A stretch of 64,000 nucleotides of DNA from NCBI GenBank assembly GCA_007922305.1, contig ML677460.1, forward strand, positions 159,028 to 223,027. The letters run 5' to 3'. Position 1 is the first letter of the stretch. Every line of letters starts with the position of its first letter. The notes beneath the pieces were generated by a model. The model was given only the letters and a program-made list of their open reading frames with translations. It was not told the DNA's origin and ran no database searches. Origin of the DNA: Dermatemys mawii (lineage: Eukaryota > Chordata > Testudines > Dermatemydidae). The translations under genes and the position numbers were made by a program. Positions 31,187 to 42,459 of the stretch are shown piece after piece.

Positions 31187-32060
31187 GTGATGAAATGGGA
31201 ATTTTTCTGTAATAATTTTATGAATTCTGTGTGTTTACCCAGTTTACCCAGTATGCTGCATTGTTACCCAGTGGAGTGAAAAATGACTTTTTGCTCTCAG
31301 GGCAGGCGTAAAGGTTGAAAGAATAGAGTGAGAGAGTTTAAAGATCAAAAAAAGAGAAAGCTTTGGTAAGGTTTAGAGGAAAAAGGAAAGAAAGATTGTT
31401 TGGTTAGTGTAGTAAGGAGAGATGATTTTCAAGGCCTAGTTGGACATGTTATTAAAGAATAGAAAGAGAACTTAAAGAAAAATAAAGAATTTTGTTTTTA
31501 AAGGGTTAGTTCCAAAGAATAGAGGCAAGTTATTAAAGAAGAGAGATTTTTGGTAAGGTTTAGTAAGCAGAGGTGTTTTTAAAGGACTAGTTTGGTATGT
31601 TATTAAAGAATAAAGAATTTGGAGATAAATGTAAAAGGTATATAGGTAGGTTAAGAAAACCTTATAAAATATAAGGGTAGTTAAGAAAAGAGCATTTAAA
31701 AAGAGTTAAATAAAAGAGACACATAAAGGAAACTGTTTAGTAAGCACATGGTACAAATATAAAGGCAGGTTAAGAGAGAAACATTTAAAATGTTAAATAT
31801 AAGGTTACGAAAAGAGCATTGAAAAACATTAAAGAATATTGAAAAATAAGTTTAAAAGAATAGACATGGCAAAAAAAGGGGCATTTACTAAAGCAGAGAC
31901 TGTTCAGTAAGCACACGGTGAAAAGATAAAGGTTAAGAAAGAAACATTTAAACTATTAATTACAAGGATAGGTTAAGAAAAGAGCATTTAAAAAGAGTTA
32001 AATAAGAGAAACATATAAAGATTAGTTAAAAGAGAAAGAGGGAAAAGAAAACCCCTTTGC
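31187..32060 (+). repeat. LTR-like start followed by A/G-rich tandem array
   Basis: After 'tgtgatgaaatgggaatttt' the sequence passes into a purine-rich array (about 31310-32030). The phrase gttaagaaaagagcatttaa recurs at about 31680 and 31972, and gtaagcaca(t/c)ggt at about 31740 and 31910, giving a higher-order period near 175-180 bp with further sub-repeats. It is non-coding and probably an internal region of an LTR element or a lineage-specific satellite. Confidence 0.5.
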
Positions 32061-32880
32061 AAAGGGCAAAGATAGACAGCACATGGTTGAGTCACAGGGA
32101 GAGAGAGATCCTAACCCTTCCAACTGTTCCTGGGAAAGAGGCAACTTCCCAGGTTCATAGCCCCACAGGCTAGTTATCTCCACCTTTGGATCAGACCAGT
32201 CAGATACTGTTCTACAGCTGTCAGAGAATATAGTTTCCTGAACCAATTCTATAGTCCCAAGATTTTTAAACAAGAGCCACCTCCCCCCGCCTTAAATGTC
32301 TTATTCTTATCTACAAAAAACAGACTCAAGCATCTTTCCCGCCATGTAGCCCTTTTACACAGGTGCTTTAATAAAGGTTAAAACCATAAGCCCTTAGTAA
32401 CAAACAGTTTTTAAAAGTTTTCCCCCTGTGTTTTAGACTAACGTGGGTTATTTTTAGTGAGGACAATTTGAAGCTGCAGCAAAGCCCCTGTTAGCAAAAA
32501 CAGAGTCTGTGAGCCAGAGGATCAGAGATAAGAAGGCTGCTTCTTCCCCCACTTTTTAACAAATACAAGTGAAAGTTATATTAAGTCTTGTAAAAGAATA
32601 AACACTTTAAAAGACAAGCCTATATGAAGCCACATCCCTTTATTTACCATTTTACAGCTGTGTTTCAATAAAATCGAGCATGCAGAAAACACCTCAGAGT
32701 GACAACCACAGAACCTTAGTGACAGCTAGTTTATATTCCCCTTATTTGCTAATCCAGTGGATCAGAGAGAAGTTTATTTTCATCCCCACTTTTTAACAAA
32801 CCCATGCAAGAGTTATATTAAGCTTTCATTGTCTTAGGACTTTTAGAAGGCATTATAGTCTGCCTTAGCAATGCTCTAGG
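32060..32880. other. AT-rich non-coding stretch
   Basis: No gene recognised. Two similar stretches (tttttaacaaatacaagtga at about 32555 and tttttaacaaacccatgcaa at about 32790) show it continues the repeat landscape of the preceding array. Confidence 0.45.
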
Positions 32881-32887
32881 GGTCACC

Positions 32888-33259
32888 CAGGGGTGGATTT
32901 ACCATTAAACACAGGGTGTCCTGGCATGGGACCCCAGGGACAGGCACTGCGGCAGCTCAGCACTGGCGCACCCCCCCCCCCACGTGGGGGGCACACTGGG
33001 CCGGGGAGCAGTCGGGAGGTGCGGGTCGTGGGAGTACTGTGGACGCGGGCAGAGGACTCAGGAGGATACAGGGTGGCCACGCTGCCGGCCAGAGAGAAGC
33101 GTCGCTTTGAAGGGGAAACTGCCACTTCTCTCTGGCTGCGGGGCTGCCTCTGCTCCTCCTGAGTCCTCCAGCCCGGGCTCGCAGGGCCGGGTTCCAAAAG
33201 GGGCGTTAGAGCTGCAGCCCCAAAATAACAGGACCCCACTAACTCTACATCTGCCACTG
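32888..33259. mobile_element. hAT-like MITE, 'ggatttaccattaaacac' family
   Basis: The ends CAGGGGTGGATTTA and TACATCTGCCACTG are imperfect inverted repeats. The sequence shares its ends with the 39709-40265 element. The target duplication is not evident in this copy. Confidence 0.6.
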
Positions 33260-33264
33260 CCAAG

Positions 33265-34370
33265 TAGGGCTGGAGTCAGTCAGTGGCTGCAGCATGACTG
33301 GATCCCCTACCAGGACAGTGGGGGGAACGCAAGAAAAACCAGGCTCCTGAAGTAGTCTCTTTAGTCGCGCTCATGGGGAGTGAGTGGGATTCTTTTTGTT
33401 GCGGGGGGAGGGGGGAGAATTAATTTCATGGTAGTGTTTAAAATCTCTCCCTGGCAAGACCAAAGCTGTTTGAGTCACACGTTCCAGCTCCCACATTCAA
33501 ACTGTTGCAGCTCCTGGCCTTTTCCTGGTGCTTCCTTCGGCCTTGCGTGAAAATGAGCGAGTGTGTGAGAGAGGGAGGGACGGAGGGAAGGGGACGGAGG
33601 GAGTAAGGGGAGGGGACCTCGAGGAAGGGGCAGGGCCTCATGGGCCAGGGTAGGGCAGAGGTGTTCAGTTTGTTGCAATTAGAAAGTTGGCAACCCCAAT
33701 TCCTGGAGGTTTCATCACATACCAGAATTTTTCATTCAAGATGAATCTTTAATTCCTGGAGACTCCCAGACAGTCACTGAGGGTTGGTACCCCTATGTCA
33801 GACACACACACACCACCCCAAAATCATGAGATTGGTTTAAAACCATGAGATTTTGCTTTTAAAGAGAATGTTATATAAAATACTAGTAACAACATTGAGT
33901 TCTTTCCATTCACCTTCTAATTTCTGAGCCACGTCTGGTGATTTCATGGCAAGTCTTGTGATATTTGCTGTTTTCCTTAAAGCCCCAGCTTCCACGGTCC
34001 TGTGATGACAAAAGAATCTCGCGCCTCATTTAAAAAAAGTAAGATTTCTGTCCCTCACAATTGTTTAAAAATGTGATCCCTAAAGTCTTAGAAACCAGAA
34101 GAGTCTCGTACTCTATTAGCGAGAACTGAAATTTCCATTTCTTGGGAAATTCTGCAATTTCAAAGTTGATTTTCACTCCAGATCGGAAGGATTTTTTTTA
34201 ATTGAAATGTCTTGCAAAACAACATTTAAAAAAATGGTGGCACTGAATCAAATTGTTTCAGCTGATAAAATCCCAGTGTTTTCTTCCGAGCTGCACTTTC
34301 AAAAATATAAAATGAAAACTTCACAATGAAAAATGGAAACGTTTCACTCCAGTCGAGCTGATGAACTTTC
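33265..34370. other. Non-coding stretch, nothing recognised
   Basis: No exons or repeats identified. A short (AC)n run lies near 33805. Confidence 0.4.
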
Positions 34371-34519
34371 AGTCAGGAAAATTCCAAATGCAGCATTTTG
34401 ACTCTGTTAAAATGGGACGTTTGGCTGCAGTGCAGATGCGAGTGACATGCTCTGCTAGGTCTGTGCAAAGGGCAGGGGAGGCACATGCAACTCAAGTGTT
34501 GGGGGATGGACTAGTTCGG

Positions 34520-35073
34520 TCAGAGGAATCCATCCCATAATGATCTATTAATGACCAGTGGGGTCTTCTTGTCCTTGGTGTAGAAGAGGAAGATTTCCTC
34601 CATGAAGGAGGCAGTGAAGGTGTAGAGATGGTCCGAGGTGTCGGCATTGTAAAAGGCCACCTGCCCCTTCCTGAGATCCAGGCAAATCCTAACTCCTGCA
34701 GTACACACGGGCTGGAGAGGTATTGAGAGCCCAGTATCTGCCCATGTGCATCTCCATGGCCCAGAAGCCATGCTCAGGGGTGAGTCTGAGAGGTCTTTTC
34801 CGCTGCACAGACCCCTTGGCCACCCCTACAGCCCAGCAGTCAGTATCCCCCACCTCCACGTCCCAGTAATAGCTCCCAGATGAGACCTCTTCAGAGGCCA
34901 GGACACAGGGATCAGTGTCAAATCGCCTATAGTAGTTGGGCTCCTCATGCCGCTCGTCACCCAGATGCACACTTCTCTGGTCCCTGGTCACTTCTCTGGT
35001 CCCTGGTCACTTCTCTGGTCCCTGGACACAACGACCTGAGGGTTGGCTGTTTTAAGATCCAGAGTCACCTCCA
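34520..35073 (-). pseudogene. B30.2 (PRY-SPRY) exon of a TRIM/butyrophilin-type gene, copy A
   Basis: The exon follows a good minus-strand acceptor (tctctctctgcag, at 35074). PRY part: VEVTLDLKTANPQVVVS. SPRY part: DTDPCVLASEEVSSGSYYWD, VGVAKGSVQRKRPLRL, then in another frame ICLDLRKGQVAFYNADTS and KTPLVINR. B30.2 domains in TRIM and butyrophilin-like proteins bind ligands at the C-terminus. Two lesions are seen: a 19-bp unit repeated 2.8 times at 34972-35025 shifts the frame early, and a second frame change lies near 34700. It is therefore a pseudogene unless sequence errors are involved. Copy B lies immediately upstream in tandem. Confidence 0.85.
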
Positions 35074-35075
35074 CT

Positions 35076-36385
35076 GCAGAGAGAGAGACAGAGAGAATGG
35101 GAGATAGATTAGGTTAGACCAAGGGAGTGTTTCCCTCTGGACAGGGGAAAAAGAAGAGGTCAGACCAGTGCAAGGAGAGAAAAATTACTTAAAGAAAATA
35201 ACATAAGATGTCCCTAACTACCACTACACTCCCCACCAGACGTATATTACACCCTGAGTTTTTCAGAGGTTTCTGACATGGAGAACTAGCTGGCTCAGGG
35301 GGTGAGAGGAATGGGACATGGGTCCTTTCCCTTCTAGGGGCTACCAGCTCTGATCAGGCTGCAGGGAGAGGGGACTGCCTGGCTCAGAGGAATGGGGACA
35401 TGGAGAGTTTGCCCTTGAGGGGTTGCTAGCTCTGATCTGCTTGCAGGGTGGGGGCACCAGCTGACTTTGGGGTAAAGAGATATGGGGCCTTTTCCCTCTG
35501 AAGTGTCAATTCCAGTGTGACTGGGATGGCAGTGACTTGAAGACATTCCCACTGATGGGTCTAGCTGCGTGGCTGAGATGAGCGGATGGATAAGAATATA
35601 AGAACGGGCATATTTAGTCAGACCAAAAGACCATCTAGCCCAGGTTCCCCTGGCCTTTGTGTTATATGAAGGGGTAAACAACACTTCCCTATTCACCTTC
35701 TCCACACCAGTCATGATTTTATGACTTTCTATCATATCTTCCCTTGATGTGATTCCGTCCTTTTTCCTGGATCTGACTCTGAGTCTTTTTCCCATTGGTC
35801 CTGGAGGCTAGAACCCCCTGTCTCCCACACGGAGGCTGACCCATGGTGGGACAGCCTGAGGGAAGCTCACTCTGGCACTGTCCAGGCCCACCTCTTCTGC
35901 GGACTGAGGTCTAGTCCCTGGGGCTGTGGGTTCGGGGGCCTCCACCCACCGTCCAATCGACACTGGGATCCATAGGGATCCATCCCCCTGCATTTCCAGC
36001 CCCTTGCTGGATCCTCCTGCACCCCAATGCTTGTCTTTGGGCCAGGTCCAGAGCTGATGCAAATTGCCACAGAAAGTGAAGCCCCGCTGATTTACACCAG
36101 TCCTGCAGAACCCAGCCCCATGTGCTGTCATGCCTGGCCTAGCCACAGCGGTGGGAGGAAAAGGAGTGAGATTCAGTCCTGCTTCACCTCTGCATCTGTA
36201 TCCCCTGGGCACCAGGTTTCAGGGGCCTGGTGTCTCCAAGTGGGCCAGATCTGCAACCCACCAAGAGAGGCAGTTAGAGATCTCTGAGCCACAGGACACT
36301 GGGAGCGTGGGCCCTGCTACCTTCTCCTTGGGGCTGTAGGGTTAAGCACGCTAAGCCCCTGGCTCCCGTTGCTTCCCTGCTCACA
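35076..36385 (-). repeat. Intronic flank of B30.2 copy A, duplicated
   Basis: This segment is homologous to about 38420-39240. Shared blocks include 'ttgctagctctgatctg', 'ggcagtgacttgaag' and 'cacaggacactgggagcgtg'. It contains a deleted CR1 3' fragment at about 35598-35790 that is also present (longer) in the other copy, so that CR1 insertion predates the duplication. Confidence 0.8.
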
Positions 36386-36544
36386 AACTTCCATTCAGGA
36401 AAAATCCAAACCGCTCTTCCAGGGTGTCAGAACGGGACGTTTGGCTGCAATGCAGATGCGAACGACATGCTCACACTCCGTCTGCGCTGCAGGCAGTGGA
36501 AGGCACACGCAAGCTAAGTGACGGGGGATGCACGAGGCTGCGTC

Positions 36545-37082
36545 TGTTCAGAGGAATCCATCCCACAATCTTGCCCCTATTAATGACCAGTGGGGTCGTC
36601 TTCTCCTCAGTGTGGAAGAAGGGGAAGATTTCCTCCGTGATGGAGGTGGTGAAAGCGTAGAGAGTGGCCAAGGTCTCGGCATTGAAAAAGGCCACTTGTC
36701 CTTCCGTGTAGTCTAGGAAAATCCCAACCTCACAAAGACTCTTGTTGTAGTACACATGGGTCAGGGAGGTGCAAATTGCCCTGTATCTGCCCATGTGCCT
36801 CTCCACAGTCCAGAAGCCATGATCCAGACTGAGTCTGAGAGGTCCCTTCCCCTTCACTGACCACCCTGGCCGCTCCCACATCCCAGCTGCCAGCTCCCCC
36901 TACCTCCACTTCCCACTAATATCTCCCAGAAGTGAACCTTTCAGAGGCCAGGACACAGGGTTCGGTGTCAGATCTCTCACGGCAGCTGGGCAGGTCATTT
37001 CGCTCGTCTGTAAGATGCTCACTCCTCCTGTCACTGGACAGGACGAACTCAGGTTTGGTTCTTCTAGGATCCAGAGTCACCT
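36545..37082 (-). pseudogene. B30.2 (PRY-SPRY) exon, copy B
   Basis: It begins after acceptor ctagcag at 37083: EVTLDPRRTKPEFVLSSDRR, then TEPCVLASERFTSGRY followed by a TAG stop where copy A has a second tyrosine, and later LRLSLDHGFWTVERHMGRYR and EGQVAFFNAETLATLYAF, ending KTTPLVINR. The nonsense codon and a frame change between about 36915 and 36880 disable it. Its intron end is a (TCTA)n microsatellite. It is about 75-80% similar by eye to copy A, with a homologous 3' flank (gggacgtttggctgca at both). Confidence 0.85.
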
Positions 37083-37085
37083 CTG

Positions 37086-37086
37086 C

Positions 37087-37130
<44 letters not shown>

Positions 37131-37162
37131 GGGGGTGGATGGGGATAGGTGGGTGGATGGGC

Positions 37163-37219
<57 letters not shown>

Positions 37220-37222
37220 AGG
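37086..37222. repeat. (TAGA)n microsatellite, two blocks
   Basis: Blocks at 37086-37130 and 37166-37219 are separated by a short G-rich spacer. On the minus strand they form a TCTA pyrimidine-rich run directly in front of the copy B splice acceptor. Confidence 0.95.
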
Positions 37223-37259
37223 GGTGCATAGATAGAGAGAGAGAGAGTGTTTCCATTTG

Positions 37260-37920
37260 GGCAGGTTTTTAACCATGGTGGCTCCTTTTTAGTTTTTTGA
37301 CTTTGTTTTTTAATTTGCGGTATACATTTAAGTTGGGCCTGTATTATGGTGTCTTTGAAAAGTGTCCATGCAGCTTGCAGGGATTTCACTTTACTCACTT
37401 TACCTATTAATTTCCGTTTAAGTAACCCCCTCATTTTTGCATAGTTAGGTTTAGACTTATGTTTTTTATTTTATTTTGTTTGGTAATTTACTTTGTTCTG
37501 TCTGTTATTACTTGGACCCACTTAAATCCTACTTTCTGTATTTAATAAAAGCACTTTTTACTTATTAATTAACCCAGAGTACATGTTAATACCTGGGGCG
37601 GGGAGGGGGGGAGGCAAACAGCTGTGCATATCTCTCTATAAGTATTATAGAGAGCAAACATTCTATGAGTTTACCCTGTATAAGCTTTATAGAGGGTAAA
37701 ATGGATTTATTTGGAGTTTGGACCCCATTGGGAGCTGGGCATCTGAATATTAGAGACAGGAGCACTTCTTAAGCTGATTTCAGTTAAGCCTGCAGCTGTT
37801 GGCGGATGTGGTTCAGACCTGGGTCTGGGTTTGTAGCAGTCTGGCGTGTCTGGCTCAAACTGGCAGGATTCTGGAGTCCCCAACTGGCAGGGAAAACGGT
37901 TTAGAAGTAGTCCCAGCACA
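37260..37920 (+). mobile_element. LTR-retroelement-like fragment
   Basis: Contains tttaataaaagcactttttac and a downstream tail (acctggggcggggagggg, ctgtgcatatctctctat) in LTR-like layout. It interrupts homology between the two B30.2 duplication units, so it inserted after or at the duplication. Ends not defined. Confidence 0.4.
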
Positions 37921-38035
37921 TCATAGAATCATAGAATATCAGGGTTAGAAGGGACCTCAGGAGGTATCTAGTCCAATCCCCTGCTCAAAGCAGGACCAAC
38001 CACAACTAAATCATCCCAGCTAACATCAGCTGACA
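37921..38035 (-). mobile_element. CR1 LINE 3' end, short
   Basis: Starts on the plus strand with catcatagaatcatagaata, the octamer-bearing CR1 3' terminus, and runs only about 110 bp before truncation. Confidence 0.85.
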
Positions 38036-38419
38036 GTTCTCAAGGGGTTTTCTGTGATCCAACCCATCACATGCCCCCCCTTAAAAATAATAAAAGCGGC
38101 TATAAAAATTGCTTTAAATAAACAGTCTCACCTGTGAACTTAGGCCTTGTGAGTGCCCAGGAATTCCCCATGCTAGAGCAGCACCTGATACGAGCCCTCA
38201 AGGACAAGACTGGAGGGTCCGGGACTGTCCATAGCAGAAGGGGCATAAGCATTAATTTTTGCTTGGTTGGTTGCTGAAAGGCATGTGTTTAATAACGCGT
38301 AAAGGCTGAAAAGCTTTTTATACTTTGGCAATAAATCCAGTTATATTTATGTGCTTGATATGGCTTCATTGAGTGTATCCAAGCTCCCCTGCTCCTCCCC
38401 CTCCCCCTTTATTGGCCTG

Positions 38420-39240
38420 ACAATGGGGCCTTTCCCTCCGGGGGTTGCTAGCTCTGATCTGGACCCAGGATGGGGGCACTGGCTGACTGGGGGTTTAATG
38501 GGATACAGGGTCTTTTCCCTATAAAGTGTGGGTTCCCAAGTGGCCGGGCTGACAGTGACTTGAAGCCATTCCCATTTAGTGGCATGTGTGACATAAGCAG
38601 GTGGATAGGAACATAAGAACGGCCATACCGGTCAGACCAATCGTCCGTGTATCCTGTCTTCTGACAGTGGCAAATGCCAGATGCTTCAGAGGGAAAGAGC
38701 AGAACAGGGAAATTATCGAGTGATCCATCCCCTGTCATCTTCTGGCAGTCAGAGGCGTAGGGACATCCAGACCATGGGGTTGCATCCATGACCCTCTTGG
38801 CTAATAGCCATTGATGGACCTGTCCTCCAGCAACTCATCTAATTCTTTTTTGAACCCCGTTATACTTTTGGCCTTCACAACATCCCCTGCTTCCACAGGC
38901 CAATTTACTCCAGTCCTGCAGGATCTAGACCTGCGTGTTGTCATGCCTGGGCCTAGCCACACCGGAGAGAGGAAAAGGAGTGGGATTCTCTCCCGCCTCA
39001 CCTCTGCCATCCTTCGTCTGTATCCTCTGGGCACCAGGCAGCAAGGGCAGCCAGCTGTCATATGTCTCTGGTGTCTCCGAGTGGGGCTTCAAGGGCGTCT
39101 CAGGGCCAGACCTGCAACCCACCAAGAGAGGCAGCTAGAGATCTCTGAGCCACAGGACACTGGGAGCGTGGGCCCTGCTATCTTCTCCGTGGGGCTGTAG
39201 GGTTAAACATGCCAAGCTACTGGGCTCCCATTGCTTCCCT
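38420..39240 (-). repeat. Intronic flank of B30.2 copy B, duplicated (includes CR1 fragment 38605-38905)
   Basis: This is homologous to 35290-36360. The CR1 piece here (gtcagaccaatcgtccgtgt, ttctggcagtcagaggcgta) is longer than its counterpart at 35.6 kb. Confidence 0.8.
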
Positions 39241-39244
39241 TGGA

Positions 39245-39700
39245 ACAATCATCATGAATGCTGCTATCCGGCCTCCATGGATCTTTGCCCCCCTCACACC
39301 TGCGCTACCCTACAAAGGTAGGTCAATGTTAGCTGCTTTACCTCAACCCATTTGTGCATGCGCCTACACTTAAATTTGTCCCCCGCTGGTGTAGGCACCC
39401 ATAAACCAACACAGTAACACCAGCTCCCTGGGTGCCGTTGAGCTGTGGTCGATGTATGTAGCCCAGTGCAGTAGAAATGTAGACACTGTGTTACCTATGT
39501 TGGCCCTAACAGTCCTCCTGCACCCATCCCAGAATGCCTGATACTCACCACTCTGGTCACAATGGTGAACTCCACTGCCTCGGGGTCACACAGACCGGAA
39601 GCCCTCCCTCGCCTTTAAAGCCACAGTACTTTTTGCAATGTCTTGATTGTCCAGTGTGGTGAGCACACCTAGCTGCTCTCCATTGTTGCATGTCACTGCC
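39245..39700. other. Non-coding stretch, nothing recognised
   Basis: No exon or repeat recognised between the duplicated flank and the next MITE. Confidence 0.4.
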
Positions 39701-39708
39701 CAGCTGAC

Positions 39709-40265
39709 CAGTGGTGGTTTTAGAGCTGTGCTCAGCTCCATTTTGGAGCCCCCCCATTTTTGGAGCCAGCCCATTTTGCACCAGCATGTGAGAGCCGAGA
39801 CCCCCTGGCCTGTCGCTCCCTTCCCCTGGCCTCTTTCCAGGGGCCACCAGCAGCAGGGCTCGCCGGGGACTGCACGCGTACTGCCTGGCATCCAGAGGAG
39901 CAGGGAGCAGGACAGGCACGGCCAGATGCCCCACCGGGGAGCGCACCTGACCCCTCTACAGCACGCCCCCAGCCAGCCCCTCACCTGCCTGCCTCCCCTG
40001 GCTGCCTGCTGCAGCACATGGGGCCACCAGCGCCAGGCTGCAGCAGGAGTCCCAGGAACTGGCAGGAGCCCAGGTCACCAGCTGGGAGAGCGCAGCACAT
40101 GTCCACCTCCAGCAGAGTGCCCCAGCCGGCTCTTATGGCTCCCTCCATGCTCCCCCCTGCCCCGCAGGAGGGGCCGGAGAGTGCTGGGCTGCACAGCCCT
40201 GGGGCCCCCATTGCTCTGGGGCTCCATGCCAGAGCACCGTGTGTTTCACTGTAAATCCGCCTCTA
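39709..40265. mobile_element. hAT-like MITE (long variant)
   Basis: The ends CAGTGGTGGTTTTA and TAAATCCGCCTCTA are inverted, and the flanking 8-mers CAGCTGAC / CAGCGGAC match at 7 of 8 positions. A 266-codon plus-strand frame starting at 39647 runs through it but reflects GC-rich repeat composition. Related to 32888-33259. Confidence 0.75.
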
Positions 40266-40269
40266 CAGC

Positions 40270-41440
40270 GGACCACGTGCTGGCTATGTGCTCCAGACCC
40301 GCTCTGGTTTGGAGTAGACGGGAGATACCGGATCTCCTGGGCCTAGGGGCTGTGCAGGCACCATTATGGACCGGACATAGAAACATGGACATCCACAAGC
40401 AGTTTGCCAGGGGGACGCAGGAGAAGAGATACGACAGGGACATATAGATCTGCAGTTATCTACCCCCATCCCCTAGCCTCCGACATCCAGAACACACACA
40501 GGGCCAGATCCCCAGCTGGTATAAATCAGGGTCACTGCACTGGAATCAATGGGGCCAGATTCCCAGCTGGTGTCAATCAGGATACCTCCCTTAGGGTCAA
40601 TGTGGCTGTGCTGATTTGCACCAGTTGAGGTTGTGGCTCATAGCTTAGAGAAGCAGCTGTAAAATGAGATGCTGTTACCTCACGGCCTTCCTCGGAGGGC
40701 TCTCACTGGGCTCAGACATCCACAAGGAGTTGCTCTTCCAAGCTCTCCTGGCACCTTGGCTGATCCATGAAAACGAGACCGGTTAATGAGCCAAGTCTAG
40801 TCCTCAGACCCAGGGGCACATCACTGGATTCTGCAGCTAATGGCGCTGCCCAGAAAATTCCAAGTAGCAATGGACTGACATTGATTCACCGCACTCAATA
40901 CTCTTTGTGAGGGCAAAAGGTCTGGGCACTGCTCAGTCCAAATGGATCCAGCAACACCATCTGGAGTGCTGAGACAGCACCACCTATCTCATTCCAGCCT
41001 CCGCACAGCTCAGGAGACCCCCAAAGGGCACCTGCATCGAGGGCTTTCAGCCAGTCAAGGCTACGTCCACATGCTCATATCTCTCTCTCTACCTATCTGT
41101 CTGTAAGCAGAGTCTGAATGAATGCTTCCCTGACAGCTACCTGGGTGGGGGAGAGACTTGGGCGTGTTTATGTAAATACAATTTGTTCCTACTTTGCTTA
41201 CATATTTAGCAGATGCAGAGGTATCAAAGTGATCAACTTTGGCTGGTACTGGGTACAAATCACCTTAGTACTGAATGCAGGGGTAATGAAACATGGTTAC
41301 CCTTGTTGTAATTATTGTGAGAATACAGAAAAGCAGGTCTGTGCTTAACCTGTCTGAAAGGAGGGGGTCACCCTCAGTGGAAAGAGGCAAGCCAAAGGCT
41401 CCACTGTCAGAGAGCTGTGAAAAGGTGTGTGGGGCTGGGT
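40270..41440. other. Non-coding stretch, nothing recognised
   Basis: Two imperfect copies of a 'cccagctggt(a/g)t(a/c)aatcagg' phrase occur near 40510-40580. No gene identified. Confidence 0.4.
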
Positions 41441-42250
41441 ACTCTAGTTGGGAGATAGCATGTATGTAATGATGTGTCTGTGTAGTTTAGTTCAACCTGT
41501 TCCTCTTCATTTTTCAAATTATAGAGCTGATTAGACTTTATTGGGATCTTCTTTTATTATTTTAAATTGCTTAATCAGAAATGAAACCAGCTGTGGCAGG
41601 AGTGTGTCTCTGCCCTATTGGCTTAGACCTGGAAATTGCTGAGAGCTACAACTGTGTGTGGGAAGACTGTGTTTCCGCCCACAGTTGAAAATCACTAAGA
41701 ACTGAAATCATTTGTGGTAGGTCTGTGTTTTTGCCCAGCTTGCACAGAGCTAAAATTGCTTGGGGCAGCTGGTGGTAGCAGTGAGTGGGTGGGAGTGGGG
41801 AAGCGAGCAGATGGCCTGTAAGGGTGGCTGGAGGGAGCTTGGACATCAGAGCGAGCATGATGGTGTTTACTCCCCCGTTCCCCCGCCCCACTCATGATGG
41901 GAGAAGAATTCATACAGACGTACGTATGAGCTCTCAGTCTGCCCTGACCAGGCACAACAAGGGTGGGGTGGGGAACACTACAAGAACTTGGGTGTTGGAC
42001 TCAAGAACCTGAAGCAAAGTACACTGCCCAGCGTTCTCTTGGGGCAGGCATCTCGCTCATGCTTTTATGTTTATGAATGCCACTTGTGCTGTTTTCTCAG
42101 ATTACTGCTAGGTTACTTTTATTAAAGAAACTCTTCCTCAGACTCTGTGCTTGCGAGAGGGGAAAATTTGCCTCTTAGAGGTGCCCAGTGGTAAGAATGA
42201 TATTTTCCCAGGTTGCTGGGTGGGGACTCAAGTCAGTTTTGGTTATAATG
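41440..42250 (+). mobile_element. Possible LTR-type repeat
   Basis: Repeated imperfect blocks of about 60 bp (cagctgtggcaggagtgtgt; ctgtgtgtgggaagactgtg; catttgtggtaggtctgtgt at 41590-41740) precede a segment with ttttattaaagaaactcttc and a U5-like tail. No termini or target duplication established. Confidence 0.35.
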
Positions 42251-42317
42251 TTGAAAAGGAGCCTCCTAGATATTGAACCTGGCCCTTCTTGCTGCCTCCT
42301 CTAACTTGCAGAAGGGT

Positions 42318-42377
42318 TTCATATCTATCTATTTCTATACATCCCATCATCTATCTATCTATCTATCCCCAGACACC

Positions 42378-42422
<45 letters not shown>

Positions 42423-42440
42423 CATCTATCTATCTATCTC
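42318..42440. repeat. (ATCT)n microsatellite
   Basis: Long interrupted ATCT/CTAT tetranucleotide array; the open frames rich in LSIY come from it. Confidence 0.95.
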
Positions 42441-42459
42441 CATACACTTCTTTCTTTCT

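Noticed and set aside
37086..37222. CRISPR-like or clustered spaced repeat
   Set aside because: It is a plain tetranucleotide microsatellite in a vertebrate genome.
36916..37434. 172-codon frame rich in LSIY
   Set aside because: The repeat part is an intronic (TCTA)n microsatellite read through; only the last third is B30.2 exon.
39647..40447. 266-codon plus-strand open frame
   Set aside because: It crosses a hAT-like MITE with 7/8 target duplication, overlaps long frames in other phases, and shows no domain; GC-rich composition explains its length.
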